Shown here piece after piece: positions 11,937-24,418 of a DNA stretch of 64,000 nucleotides (positions are counted from its first letter, which is position 1; every line of letters begins with the position of its first letter). The stretch comes from Drosophila persimilis (Eukaryota > Arthropoda > Insecta > Diptera > Drosophilidae), in NCBI RefSeq assembly GCF_003286085.1, contig NW_020825298.1:10788001-10852000 (forward strand). Reading direction: 5' to 3'. The notes beneath the pieces were generated by a model, which saw only the letters and a list, made by a program, of their open reading frames with translations, was not told the DNA's origin and ran no database searches. A program made the position numbers and the translations under genes.

Positions 11937-14025
11937 CTATGTGTGCGTCGATAGGGTACAGGGACAGACATACAAGATAGAGAGATTCAGTTGAATAGAT
12001 AGAGGAAGTTGTACAGAAAAGTATATATCAGAGTTCAAGGCAACAGATTGCAGGAAAATCAAAAATTATACGAGTTGAGGGAAACAAAGGAGAAACTTTA
12101 GGAAAAGGTATACTTTCAAACAAAATATTGCAAAATTCTTTACTTAAGAAAAGACAGGCTAGAAAAAAACATAAAAATAATGGTAATTGAAGATTTTTAC
12201 AATATTCCAGGGTATCCAAAATATAAATACTTTATTGTAAACCAACTAAAATTTGAATTAAATAACACGTCTATCAATTCTAGAGTTTAATCTAGTCTAG
12301 TAAAAGAAATTAGCTTAGTCAGGGCTGCTTTAATTCCAAAGGTTTATGGAGCAAAGTCTGTAGATAGTTGTCTTTTTTTATGGTAACTAATAATATGATA
12401 TACTACCCGTAGGATTTTGGAAGCTTGTATACAATTATTCGTTTTTACTACGCAGGAATCTTGAACCGAATTGATATAACAATTTTGGGAACAAAGCTAC
12501 AGATACTCCTACTAAAAGAACTATGAATTCCATCAAGTCTTACCCTCAAATATCGGAAAACAAATCTCAAGAGAAAGAAGTGTTACGTTTGGATAGTTTA
12601 GACGTATCTTAAGGTGTGTTCCGATGGAATTTATTACTACCTAAACATATTATGTACTTCTGAACGACAATTATTGAAGTTTTCCAAATAACAACAACAA
12701 TAACTTATCTTTCCACCGCTCGATCGTATGGCAGCATATAATTGGATTTTAATGGATCCAAACTATAATAACTGACAATGCAATAGCACTTTAATGAGTA
12801 AAAACCCTGTATAGTTACACCATGTTTTAGAAAGCCATTGGGAAAGGCTCTACTCTACAGATATATCCATCATAGCCGGATGATCTAACTCCCCAAATAT
12901 TTTCGAATTAATGAAAAAGTCTGCCAACTGTTCCTCCTTCCTCGCTTGATTTATGTTTATGTCCCATTGGAGGGGATTGATGGCTCATTCATAAAAAAAA
13001 AAACAAAGCGACATGAGTAGAAAATAATAATTAAACAAAAGTAAATACTCGTAAAAGAAGGCGCCACTGGAAGGCCAAAAGAGAGTGAGCGTGAGAGAGC
13101 GTAACAGAGAGCAGCACTCACTCTCAGAGAGAGAGAGAGGGAGAAAGAGAGAGCTCTGCTCCGCTTTGACTGGAAATCAGAAACCGAAACCGAAACCGAA
13201 ACAGAGGCAAAATTATGAAAATCCATATGGAAAACGGTCAATAAAAGAAAAGCCGCAAACAAAGCACAAAAACAACAACAAAAGAAAGAGAAGGTGTGCA
13301 AGGCAAAGAAAAATGAAAAGTGAGGGTTCGAGTGAGGGGCGATAGCGAGGTGAGGTCAAAGAAAATCCGCCCAAACACAAAAAAAATAAACAAAGAAAAT
13401 TGTACAAAATAGAACTGAAAACTGGTTTCGGTTATGGGTCTCTGTCTCCCTAAAAGAAGGGTTCGGCAGTGGCGGAACGTGGAAGAGGGAGCAGGAGGGA
13501 GAGAGGGGCAGCAAAGCGTTGGCGTCAGTTTGTGCTCGCTCTCGCTCTCCCTATATCTCCTCTCGTTCCACACGCACACCATTTGTAATACACTTTAAAG
13601 AGAGGGAGATTCGGGTGTAAGAAGATGTTTGCGACACAGGGAATGAACCATTTGGGATCGCAGAAAGTGTATGGCCTTGATCAGCTTCAAAAAAAAAACA
13701 AATTAAAGTTCAGAAATATATACTCATATTTCCACAAAACCTTTACATCTTAGCCCTATTTCACATCGCACTCCACCTTCAAGGGTATTCCATGCTTCGG
13801 TCTCCCGATTGACAGTCTTCCCTCTCGTGTTTCGTGTTTAATTTGTTGTCCATGAGCAATTAAAGCAAATTGAGAGCAAAACAAAAGCCCAAAAAAAACC
13901 AAAAAATAGATGGACAAACAGATAACAAAGGAAAAGGCTCAACCTCAAAGAAGAAGCACAGGCCGAAGAGAGAGAGACAGAAAAGGAAGATTTAATAGCC
14001 TGAAAACGTAACCCTGCTTAGACAC
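11937..14025 (-). other. Intron upstream of exon 11127-11936
   Basis: A/T-rich from 11990 to 12960 with nothing I can name. 13080-13600 is rich in GAGAG on the plus strand with a leader-like A-rich sequence described separately. 13620-14020 is A/T-rich and lacks a supported exon. Confidence 0.6.
13090..13349 (+). promoter_or_regulatory. GAGA-rich tract and possible plus-strand leader exon
   Basis: A dense GAGAG run (13095-13155), of the type bound by GAGA factor (Trl), is followed by an A-rich, CAAC-rich sequence resembling a Drosophila 5' leader. It ends at a good donor, GCGAG|GTGAGG (exon end 13349). If real it would be an antisense transcript start inside the intron. No long open frame follows. 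The GAGA tract is certain; the leader reading is weak. Confidence 0.25.
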
Positions 14026-14240
14026 CTGTAGATGGTTATTGTTTTATGTAGTTGTTGGCAGCAGCAAATTAGCTAATGGCATTTGTCAAGCACCGCACAC
14101 TTTCCGGCGAACACAATTTGTCACTTTTCACAGATTTTTCACCGTATTTGTGTTTGTTTTTTCACTCCGTTTCGTTGGCCCGTCGTTGGCTTCGAACCGA
14201 TCTGCGCGGAAGCGGGCTCAAAAAGTTAATAACAACCAAC
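14026..14240 (-). ncRNA. Possible alternative 5' leader exon (minus strand)
   Basis: Read on the minus strand, this stretch has the hallmark of Drosophila 5' untranslated leaders: repeated GTGAAAA words, A-rich with AACAAACACAAA, and a short upstream open frame that closes after 11 codons. It ends at a possible donor, CTACAG|GTGTCT (end at 14026). Upstream on that strand (14320-14450) lies a CTCTCT/GAGAG-rich stretch typical of GAGA-factor promoters. The likely next exon is 11127-11936. I found no convincing Inr-DPE pair, so the start site is not placed. Confidence 0.35.
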
Positions 14241-14319
14241 TGGTTTCCAGAAGGGGGGCTCACCAGACTGGAAAGAGCCACAGAAACAACGCTGGAAAGT
14301 CGAAAAGCCGCACACAGCA

Positions 14320-14450
14320 GACAGACAGAGAGAGAGAGAGAGAGTGAACGAACGCGACCGGGAGAGCAAATGCGGGAGAGTGCGTGCCAGCGGGAGAGCC
14401 GGTGAACAATGAGAGCGCGAGAGCGTTGCTGGCGGCCGTCTTAAGCTCGA
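14320..14450 (-). promoter_or_regulatory. GAGA-rich candidate promoter region
   Basis: The plus strand shows a GAGAGAGAGAGAG run and many GGGAGAG words, giving CTCTCT boxes on the minus strand immediately upstream of the leader-like sequence at 14026-14240. GAGA-factor sites of this kind are common at regulated Drosophila promoters. No TATA box seen. Confidence 0.35.
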
Positions 14451-14873
14451 ATTACACGAAACGAAAGCAGAGCAGAAAGGCAGACAACAAAGGGTACGAT
14501 GATCGACTAGGGCATGTTCTATAGGCAGTAGAGGTTGGCAGAGTAAAGGTAATGTTGAACACAATTCAACTTTAAACTTTTCATGTATTTATCATTCCAC
14601 ATACATAGTTATCAAGCCTCACGGAGATATCTTCAATCAATGATCAGTAAAATAAATAATTTAATTAAAAACCGGAATAATATATAACAACAAATATAAA
14701 TAAACACAGTTGCTGGTGCCGACGGCAGTTCGGTAATGTCTGTCCTCTTTGAACACCGTTTTCCGCAAGCCCTATATACCTCTCTTTTACCCGTTCACCC
14801 ATCACCGAAGCAGAGCAACAACGTCCGTCAGATTGTGCATGTGTGTTGGTGCATGTGTGTGTGCCGAGCTTAC

Positions 14874-15444
14874 CTGCAGCTTCGCTAGCGTTTTGTGTTG
14901 ATGCTTCTAAAGCTTTCGTTGATTCTGGCGTTGCTTTCAAAGCTTTTGTTTCTATTGCTGTCTCGATTGTTTCGACCAAAAGCTCTTCAATGAAAGCTCC
15001 ACTAGAACGATCGTCAATATCGTATTTGCCTTTTCTCATCGGCTTTGGTGGCGGCTGCGGGGCCGTACGACGCTTGCGCGGCTGTTGGGTGGTGGGTGGC
15101 TGCATTTGGTCTGGCAGAATCGCTGCGCTTTCCTCTGCCAGATCTTCCCCCTCGTCCCGCTCGGTTGGACTCTGATTAAGCTTTGCGGAAAGCTGGCAGA
15201 GCTGTGCGAGGCTGCAGAGTTGTTGTGGTTGTTGTTGCTGCTCCTGTTGCTCCCGCTGCTGCTGCTGCTGTTGTTGTTTTTCTTTTTGTTTCTTTTTGAG
15301 TCGCAGCGGCTTGGTGGGCACTTTAGGGGGCAAAGGTTGAACTCTTATGGGCTGACGCATTTTCGAACCAATTTTCCAAAACACTACGGCCGTGGCCACC
15401 GCAGTGGTGGCCTTGCAAACCCATTCTCCAATTGCACATTTCAT
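14874..15444 (-). CDS. Probable alternative first coding exon with basic, Pro/Gln-rich product
   Basis: An open frame from ATG 15444 runs to a strong donor, GCAG|GTAAGC (exon end 14874, phase 1). The start context AACAAAATG fits the Drosophila consensus, an in-frame TGA lies 18 bases upstream of the ATG, and no acceptor with a good pyrimidine tract precedes it, so I read it as a first coding exon. The first 25 residues include a short apolar stretch (TTAVATAVVFWKIG) followed by basic residues, perhaps a weak membrane anchor. Then come SH3-type motifs (QPLPPKVPTKP, PQPPPKPMRKG), a Lys-rich KKKQKEK, a Gln run, an acidic patch and an Ala/Thr/Glu-rich tail. The donor phase fits the acceptor at 11936. 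Alternatively it is an internal exon beginning at a phase-1 AG near 15325 (CCCTAAAG). Confidence 0.6.
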
Positions 15445-16471
15445 TTTGTTATATTTTTGGGATCATACATGTTCTATGGACTTACGGACAGATGGTATCC
15501 AAAAAGTAATATTTTAGTCGATCTAATCCCTGATCCCTATTCATCCATGAATAACTCTTGGACCCCAGTGTCCGGGCTCCATAAGGAGATTGTTTACTTT
15601 TGAATTTTCTAGCCAAAAATATTTGTCAAACATGACAACTCTAATCAATGTTGCTGGGTTTAGAGATCCAATGAATCTCACGATTCGTTTGGAAAATCTC
15701 AGCTTTTTCCGACCCCAGTCCATCCATGGGACATATGTACTCTATCTTTTGGAGCTCATGTACCCTAAATGTCTGTGCGTAAGCCTCTTAAACGGATTAC
15801 ACTTGCCCACTAATACGATTGCCGGCTTAATGTCTATTCAAATTCGTTCAAAAATGCACCCAAGAGTATGGCCAGGCGAATTTTCGCTGGGAATATCATT
15901 TGCAGAAATGGTACAACACGCTCAATAATTGCATTATAATAACAAATTGTAAACAGCATTAAACAGTTGTTAAAACTAGAAACACACAGACACACACACA
16001 GAGGCAGGCAGGCAGGAAGGCAGGCAACAGGGGGTTAAAGAGAGGGGGATATAGAGTGAGAGATACAGATAGAGAGCGAGGGCGAGGGCGAGGCGATGGT
16101 GATAGAGATGAGCGAGATGGCGATAAAAGTTTACAACTTTTACATGGAAATTGTACAAGCAAAACTATTAAAACTAATTGCCATAAATATTAGCGGCCAG
16201 CCACGTGCCATGCCCGAAAAACTTTTCCACTGTAATGTGTTCCCACTGTATGTGTGAGTGAGATGTGACGTGGTGTGTGTGCGTGGCGGGAGAGCGAGCG
16301 AGAAAGGGAGCTTAATTGAGCACGTGTTGCCTCTCACTCCCGCAGGCTGCACTGGCCGAAAAAAAAGGCACCGAAAACTAAGCCAAAACTCAACCAGCAG
16401 CGACCTCCCCCCCACCCCCCACCCCCCGAGCCCGAACACCCCTACACCTCTCAGGCTCTTCCACCAGCTCC

Positions 16472-16622
16472 CACATGTTGCCCCAGCCACCTTTTATATG
16501 CTGCCCCAACCACCGCTCATGTCCTGCCCCAACCAGCTCTTATATGCCGCCCCAACCACCTCTCATACGGTGCCCCAACCACCTCTCTTATGCCGCCCCA
16601 ACTTCTCTCACATGTTGCCCCA
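16472..16622. repeat. Minisatellite, unit about 28 bp
   Basis: About five copies of a unit built on TGCCCCAACCACC followed by TCTCATATGC-like spacers, in direct tandem orientation with substitutions. Confidence 0.9.
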
Positions 16623-19589
16623 CGAAAAGCCTTTTATTTGGGGGGTTCTGTGCTGCGGGATATGTGGTTTTCGCGTAGAAGTGTTTGGGTAATGGGATCA
16701 GGAGAGGAAACAAGTGGGGGGGAGGATTGCTCTTAGCGTTACTCCAGATCAACAAGATTATATGGTAGTTGGAAAGATCTGGCTGCTAGTCAGGAAAACA
16801 TACGACCAGAGCATCCAAAGAGCAATTTGATAGCTTCAAATGCTCGATAAACGATCAACGATAGCGATTCATATCATATTTGGTATGATATTCCATACAA
16901 GAGCTCTTGAAAAGTGTCAAATTCCTTAATGGTTCCATTATCTGTGGCTCTAAAGCCGAAGAACTCAAAACATATAGAGAGCTACCCTTTAAAGATTACA
17001 ATCGTTACAAACGATCAATGTATTATAGTTATATTACAGCAATCCGTTGCATTCCCTCCACATCAGAACTGATTCAATCCTTAACCTAAACGATGCTCTA
17101 CCCATATTCCAGTCTTTTCTTCCAGTTAAATGGTGGTCCTTTATTCTCATTCTTAAGATTTGTACAAAATGCCCCAGGATCGTGGGGTTTCCTGCCTTCC
17201 GCCAACCCACATGGCACTTCTTTTATCGAGTCCCCGAATCTTGGCCCACATGAATTATGAATTTATGCATTGAAAGAGGCCCGAGTGAGTGAATGAATGA
17301 ATGAATTGAGTGTGTGAGAGCGAGGTCCAAGGAGCAGTCGGCCGGTCGGGTAGGTATCATCTCTCATCGCTAAAAGGGAATTTTTGATAGCCAGCTCGAG
17401 CCCCCTCCGATGCCCCGCCTCCTTTACAGCAGGTCCTGGCACGTTTAGGATTTCTCGTTGATTTGATTTTAGACTTTGCCCCACACTGCAATGCCAAAAG
17501 GCCCCATGCAGTCAGGCGGTTGGTCTGGTGTTGGGGCGGGGCAGCCATGGGTGGGGCATCTCTTTTTCGCCGCTGAATTGCTTTTTGATATGCCTCAGCC
17601 TTGAACGCGTTTTCGCGTCTTTGTGAAGCGCGGAAAATTCCGTGGCCCACTACAGTGCAGAAAAGCCCGCTGCGAAACAAAAACAAACCCCGGCAAAAAC
17701 GTTTTCCAGAGTTCTTTTTGGCGCAAATTTGAATTTATTTGATGCACTGGGGGGGTGCTAAGGGTATTACGGTTATGGGAGGTGGTTTGTTAGTTGGAGT
17801 AGGGAGTTTTCCGGGAGTTTTTCCCATTTATTTTGTGGGATTTGGTTCGCAGGAAGCCTTTCTTTCAAATGAAGAAGGCAATTTTCTATCATAACTAAGC
17901 TCTGATAATCATATTCCAATATATATCCCTGGAATACCAAGCAGAAATGTTGCATAACCAACCGAGGGGCGCTGCTGCATGAAGCGTGAAACGTATTTTC
18001 GAGGAAAATTGGATCTTAATATTGAATCTTGAATATTCCCGTCTAAAGACCTTTTGTTGTACTATTTCATCTACAATAAACACTGATATCAGTAGGTATT
18101 CCAATATCCAATATATATATCCGATATCCCACACTATTTAGTAGGATATATCCTATCCTTTATTCAAATTTCCCACAAACACTATACAAATAAGCTTGCC
18201 GCCCAAAAGTTGTCCCTTTCTTTCTCTAGACCCAACCGATGGGCACTGCCGCAAGACGCGCCACACGCATAACCGAACCGCTGACCTTCTTGCCTTCTTT
18301 AAAACTATTTTCCGCCAACTTATAAGAGTATTTCCTCGTTCACTTCACCGAGTCGCAACCCTTTACTTCCGCGCTTCTTCACACAAATTTTCCAGCTTTG
18401 AGTGATTTTTTTTTCGCTGGCGTAAATGTGTGTGTGTGTTGTTTTTTAAGTATTGAGGAAAAGTCAGTCGCCTGCAGCTTTTTGAACTCGACGCGTTTTT
18501 CTTATGGCTGTTAATAGACAGTCGTGAGTTTTTGAAGTGGGTCGCCGTTATGCTTCTGTTCATGCTCCTCCCAGAAAGCATGCTACCGGCTCGTGCCCCT
18601 CCGCGTCGCATCCCCGGTTCTGGCCTTCAGTTTTGGGTTCTGTTTTGTGTTTTTCGGTTCCTAAGTTTCTGTCTTGTGTTGAGTTATGACTGGGTACGTG
18701 CTCGCTTTGAGTGTTGCTTCAGGCTTCAGATGCTGTGCGGGGGAGGGGGGGCGGCGGCTGGTGGGGTCTGTTTGTGCTCTTCTTTTAATATTTTTAAAGG
18801 AAACATCTTAAAGATTTCACATGAATAACTAAAATCTATAAATTTTTGATTCGTACGAAACAACCGAATGGAAACTTTAGAGTAAAAAATATTATATTTC
18901 CCAGGCAAAATGCCAATAAGTTACAAGCAGCCTCGCAAAACTCTCAAGTTTTTCTCCATTTTTTTGTTGGCTTCGATGAGGGATGGTGCACGGATCCGGT
19001 ACCCAGAAGAAGGTGCCACAAAAACAACATCCAGCCGAAGGGTGGGCGAGGGGGACGAGGGGGGAGCGGCACAAAAAGTGAAGCTCTAAAATTCAGAAAG
19101 TCAAGCGGTAGGTCTGCTCAGGTTAGGGTAGGGTTGAGTGGCAGAGTGGCGGAGTGGCAGAGTGGTGGAGTGGCGGAGTGTTCGGGGAATGCGAGTGTAG
19201 AAAATTTCATAAAAAACTTCAATGAAAAGTTTATATTTTTCTCGTATCGTATCGTTCCTTCTTCTTCTTCTTCCTATTTTTGTGTTACAGGGAACTTGTC
19301 CGAAAAATTCTTATTTAAACTACGCTTAAATTGCAATAAAGTCGACTTTCAGAAAGAGAATTGCAAGGGCAGTGCGTTTCAGTGTTGTAAGATAAGGTTT
19401 AATGTTTTTCGGTATTTATGGGAGCTATTCAAGGTCCAGAATATAATCCTTAGTGAAAGTGTAGTAAAAAAATACATAAAAATTGTTTTTATTCAAGGTT
19501 TCCATTTTTTGGTATACAAAAATAGAGTTCAGATGGATTCATCGAGTATTTGTCTCATATCCTTTAAAAACGATGGTCGGATGTGGTAC

Positions 19590-20560
19590 TCCGATATCGA
19601 TATATATCGTTATTTATCGATTAAGCCATTATTGATGCGATTCTGTTAAGGAACTGACTCCAACATTGAAAAAACTTTAATAATTTCTATAACTACAGAA
19701 ATACATCGTTAATTATCATGGTACTGTCTGTTACTCTTCCCATGTCCCAAATCGCCTTACACTTTCGTGACGCACTGTCGTCTGAAGAGTTGTATATTAA
19801 AACAAAAGTCCGACAAAAAAAAGTTGCAATAAAAAAACGAGTAAAACCCCTAAACGAACAATAGAGGTACAACAACAACAACAAAAACAAAGTTGCCATA
19901 TTGAAAAATGCAAGAGGTCAATTTGGTGAAGGGTCATGATGAAGGGCAAACGGGCGGGGTAGAAGAAGGAAGAGAAGAAAAGAACATGAAGGAATTTTCC
20001 AAAAATAAAAGGCAGAGAGGAAAAGCTGAAACTGAAATTTGATGCACAACAACAGTCACATTTACAACAACAATAGGAATCTCAACAACAAAAAATAGAG
20101 TAGGGGTAAGTCAACAACGAAAAGTCAACAATATGAAAGTAAAACTGGTCTTGGGATTAGAAGTTTTTGATACCCTTAAAGATCAGATATGAAACTGAAT
20201 TTTTATCGATTATTTTTACGGGATATTTCCGATGAAAACTGTACAAGAGCCTGAGCAAAGTTTAAGCCAGATAAAAGCTTTAAAACTGATACAAATCGAT
20301 AAGTTAATAACAATCGATAAATTGATAACAATTCTGCATAGAAACATACTATAGGACATGGTTGTATCAGCACAAAAATCAAGAATAACCGATAAATCGA
20401 TAGGAATTTATAAAAAAAGAGACCAAGGCACAATGATATATCGACATTGATAATATTTCGAGTTAATTCTCAGAAAAATCGATATAAATCGTTAAGTCGA
20501 TAACAAGTTTTAATAGATACAGAGCATTGAACATGTCCATATCGACTCGATTGATATACA
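19590..20560. repeat. Long block with clustered ATCGAT/CGATA motifs
   Basis: Many ATCGAT, CGATAA and TATCGA words over about 1 kb, densest at 19590-19625 and 20200-20550. It lies directly on the 3' side of exon 20748-21135. See the 10200 block for possible meaning. Confidence 0.6.
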
Positions 20561-20747
20561 TCCTTTACAAAAATCATAATACTCTCTGCAATATAGGGTA
20601 CGCCACCCAAAAATAACAAATAAAATCGAAAACTCACCAACTAAAAATCCACAACAACAACAATACTAAAAACAACAACACTAAGAGTTACAACAACAAT
20701 AACACAATAAGACGGGAAAGGAGAAAAAACTTGGAAAATTGACTTAC

Positions 20748-21135
20748 GAAAATCTATTTGTTCTGCGCTGGCATCCAATTGTCTCTGCTCCACTGCCGCT
20801 GCCGCTGCTGCTGCTGCTGTGGTCCTATCCCCCACCGAAACTCCTTCTCCAACGGCAGTGCTGGCTCTAGGTGTTCCTTGTTCCGTTTTCGTGTTGAAGA
20901 ATGTCTCCCGAATGCGTTTCTGTCCCATCAGACGTCCGAAAACATGCACTCGACCACGCTCCACCATAGCGCCGCTGGCCAAACCCAGGGGCGATGATTC
21001 GCTGCCGGCGATTCCCAGGCGGACTAGACTGCCACCTGGCGGCGACTTTTCATCGCCAGTTGTGGCACGGTTCTGGGAGTTTCCCATGCTTCTCGATTTT
21101 CGAGTATAGAGCTTCGGCTTTCGATGCTCTTGCAG
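20748..21135 (-). CDS. Internal exon; also carries a candidate internal start MGNS
   Basis: This 388-bp exon has an acceptor with a fine pyrimidine tract (CTTCTTTTGCAG, exon from 21135, phase 0) and a GTAAGT donor after 20748 (phase 1). The phase-0 entry matches the phase-0 donor of the membrane-anchor exon at 37668-37895, giving a continuous frame. The product is basic at first (EHRKPKLYTRKSRS), followed by MGNSQN at 21087. It then has a Ser/Gly/Pro-rich stretch, a conserved-looking core (RGRVHVFGRLMGQKRIRETF) and an Ala run coded by GCAGC repeats. The ATG at 21085-21087 has A at -3 and G at +4. A transcript starting near 25 kb would use it, giving a protein beginning Met-Gly, a possible N-myristoylation start (though Asn, not Ser/Thr, is at residue 6). 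A second AG 7 bases downstream (exon from 21128) would give phase 1. Confidence 0.8.
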
Positions 21136-24100
21136 CTGCAAAAGAAGTTTACAAAAATCAATTAAAAAAGTTTTCAATCAGTCGCATTGTTTGGGTTTGG
21201 ATTTTCCACTTGGTTTTTTAAGGATACTCTAACAGAGGGTAGAGGGATTTGTGGAGAACATTTGTGGGGAACATTTAAAGTATTAAGCTGTAAAGATGAG
21301 GGATAGGGATAGGCTATACCAAAGATTATAGAACCTACTATAGAACGTACATAAATAGGGCAGATTCTTAGATTCCTCCTTTCTGCGCCCCGTCAAAGAC
21401 TGTGTATATTTTTGCTGGATTCTGGGGAGCGACTCAGCAGGCCAAGGCACGAGTAGGGCTTCAAAATCTCTGTCAGAGGCCAAGGAAAGCCCAAGAAACA
21501 AGCCTCTGAGCCTTCCTGATGCAATACCTTGGTGTTTTATAGTCTTTGTTTACAGATATATCTCCCAAGTGTTCTATAATCTTTAGCTTTACGTATTATT
21601 TAGTAACAAGAGCATCCACTCTTCGGTTATTCCCTCTACCAAACGACCTTCCCGTTTATTTTTGTCTACTCTTTGGGACAGGCTACAAAAGTTTTGTATT
21701 TATTTTTTTTTTTGTGGCGAAAATGTTGCAGAAATATGATATGAATTAGTTGCACAGGTAACAGAGCAGGCAGGCGGGTGATGGGTGGTGGGTGTTGGGT
21801 GGGTTTGGTGGCATGGATTGTCGTGGGGCGGGGGGGTTCGGTTTGGTGGCCTAGGAGAGTTGACAGAAAGTTGCTACTTTAGTTGTTTGATTTCTAAAGG
21901 CAAGTACCACAGTATTTGGGGCTGGTTCGAGAGGGTGGAGCTCTACGGCTCTGCGGCTGATTCTGATTCGGATTCTACTGCTGCCTCTGCTGTGTCAATA
22001 GCAAAATGCTCGAGGCCAACGCATTTGCAGGTTGAATGAGAAATCGTTGTTCTCTCCCTCTCCCTCCCTCCCTTTCTCTCTCTCGCTGAACTTTTACTTT
22101 TTCCACAAGTTTTGTCGAGAAATTTCCACCGATAATGATCATTAAAGAGAGAGAGATTTTGATATAAAAAAAGTTAAGGATAACCTTTGTTAGACATCTG
22201 TCAGGTGGTCGACGCTGGGAAATCTATAGTACTCGAGGGGGGTCGGGGGCCCATAGTTTGGGGAAAGTAATGAAATTTCATTTGCATTCGTTCGGGTAAA
22301 GTTTTTCCATGCTCAAGGTTTGGCAGGAATTATTTTCAGACTTTTTCCAACAATTAAAATTTTAATTCAACACGAGATTTCTATTTGTGACAAGACCATG
22401 CCCCATCGGGCATTCGTTGTAATTGTCATGCAGTGGCAGGACACCAGCAATGGTGTACTATGTAATTGCATTAATCCTTAATTAAGGGTTTCAAGGCGTT
22501 TTGGAGTGGGTTCGGGGGGTTTTTTTTTTCGAATAATTGGTGTAGTTGTTTTTTTTTTGTTTGGAGGTAAAAGGGTGGGTTTTTTAAACTAGTAATTAAA
22601 GGGGATGGATAATCATTTTTTATGGCATTAATGTACTAAAATTCGATGCTTAGAGAGCTCTTAAATCACAAGAGGTAGAATTTATTTTGATGGATTTTAT
22701 CCAAAGGTTTTTTCAAATAGGTAAAACCATGAAAATGTATGGTATACAATATCTTATATTGTATCTCCTATATGACTTAATTCTATCCTTGTAAATAGGT
22801 CTTGGCACCGATATTTGTCTTGGTTGGTAATATTTTAAGGTCCGAGCACAAAAATTTAAAGAACCATATGGTTTCCCCTCGAAAACCCAGAGATAGATAG
22901 TTTTTTTATCATTAGATATAAAACGAGTGATAAGATATTTATAAACAACATTGTTGGCCATTATAATGATATATAACAATATTTTAAAGCTATTGTTGTG
23001 CAAATCTTATGCCCTTAAGAAACTTTTTGCTTTAATTTTTCAATTTTTTCGTTAAACTTCCTTATCTTAATCCCTGATAAACGTATGCCCCATCTCCAAA
23101 GCTGCTTATCTTCCACTGAACCACAAAATTCATTTGACCTTACGATAAAAAGCCCCTCAATCGAGTGGACTCTGATATCATTCAAGTTCAATGACAACAT
23201 TTTGCATTCAACTTTTATTAATTACAATTTTTGATGATTTTTATAAAGCCTCCAGGGGGAGAGAGAGAGAGAGAGAGCGGAAAGGAAAGATAGGGGAGGC
23301 GAGTCAGACATAAAACATTAGAAAGCCTCACGGCACTCTCATAAATCACAATAAAAACAAATTAGGGAATTTTTTATCGGCTCGGGGCCAGGAGAGGCGC
23401 GCGAGAGGCCTACCAAAAAATGTTGGACTAATTGAAATACTCCAACAGGGGCGGGGATTGGGCGGGGATCAAGCGTGAGAGGTGTTAAAAATTGTTCACC
23501 AAAATTAATTGCCAGCAATAAATTGTGCGTCGTTTGCCTGCCCACGTGACGCATTTAAGGTTTTTTTTTCGTAGACTTTTCTGGAGGGTATTTTTGGGTT
23601 TGGTTCGAATTTTTTGCAAGAAAGAGGTATGGAGATATAGGGGGAGATTTGTGGAGATCCAATTGGGCGGTATGGAACTATTTTTAGGAGTATTTTTTTA
23701 TAATTTCATCAAATTCGAAGACCTTTCGTTTGAAGGAAATAAAGAAGCTCGTTTTTTCCGACCAGTCTTTGAGTTTTTGATGATGAAATGTTGTAAAACT
23801 TAGTTGTAGAAGTCTATACATACTCTAATTGATCAAAGTTTGATACAAAACTGACTGTTTCTTACAGCACTCCCTAGAAAATATTCCATCCAAGGCACTT
23901 TTGGTACGAAAAAGTCATTCAAAGCTTAAGATAATTCCAAAAAAGTCTTAAAATAATCAGTATCCTTCTTCAAGGGCATTTAAATCTTCCATCCTCCAAG
24001 TCTAGCCTTAATTTCCTTCTCTCTCTCTCTGAATATCAGGCTGCTTTTAGCCACCTTATCCCCCTCTTTCGTTTAGCATAATGGCCATGCGGCGGCGGCA

Positions 24101-24389
24101 GTCACAAACGCATTTCTTTTAAATGTTTTGTGTCCTTCACACAAATCAGTATTTCAATTATGAGTAAAAGTGTGGTGGAGGGGGGAAAATGTAGTAGGTT
24201 TAATGGAAAATAGTAGCAGGGGGAGGGAGGGTGGAGGGGTGGGGGAAAGCCACGTGGAAACACATTTTCTTAATTGTGTCAAAAGCGCAATTTTCTGCAA
24301 TTTTCTTTGAAATGTGAAATGAAAGTGAAAGCAAAGCGCACACAAAACAAGAAATAACTGTAATCCAAAAAGCTTACGCATCTAAAACG

Positions 24390-24413
24390 TACACACACAC
24401 ACACACACACACA
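24390..24413. repeat. AC microsatellite
   Basis: Uninterrupted AC run immediately beyond the candidate leader donor. Confidence 0.95.
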
Positions 24414-24418
24414 CCTAC

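Larger units (their letters stand above)
15445..20747 (-). other. Intron between exon 20748-21135 and downstream exons
   Basis: Contains AG/CA-rich low-complexity DNA at 15980-16100, a CCCCAACCACC minisatellite (16472-16622), a possible leader-like minus-strand sequence near 18190-18400 with weak support, a GGAGTGGC-repeat patch at 19135-19190 and an ATCGAT-rich block (19590-20560). No other exon supported. Confidence 0.65.

Noticed and set aside
18846..19649. 267-codon plus-strand frame
   Set aside because: Long but with abrupt shifts from low-complexity Gly/Ser to Phe/Lys/Asn-rich A/T DNA and no domain or splice support.
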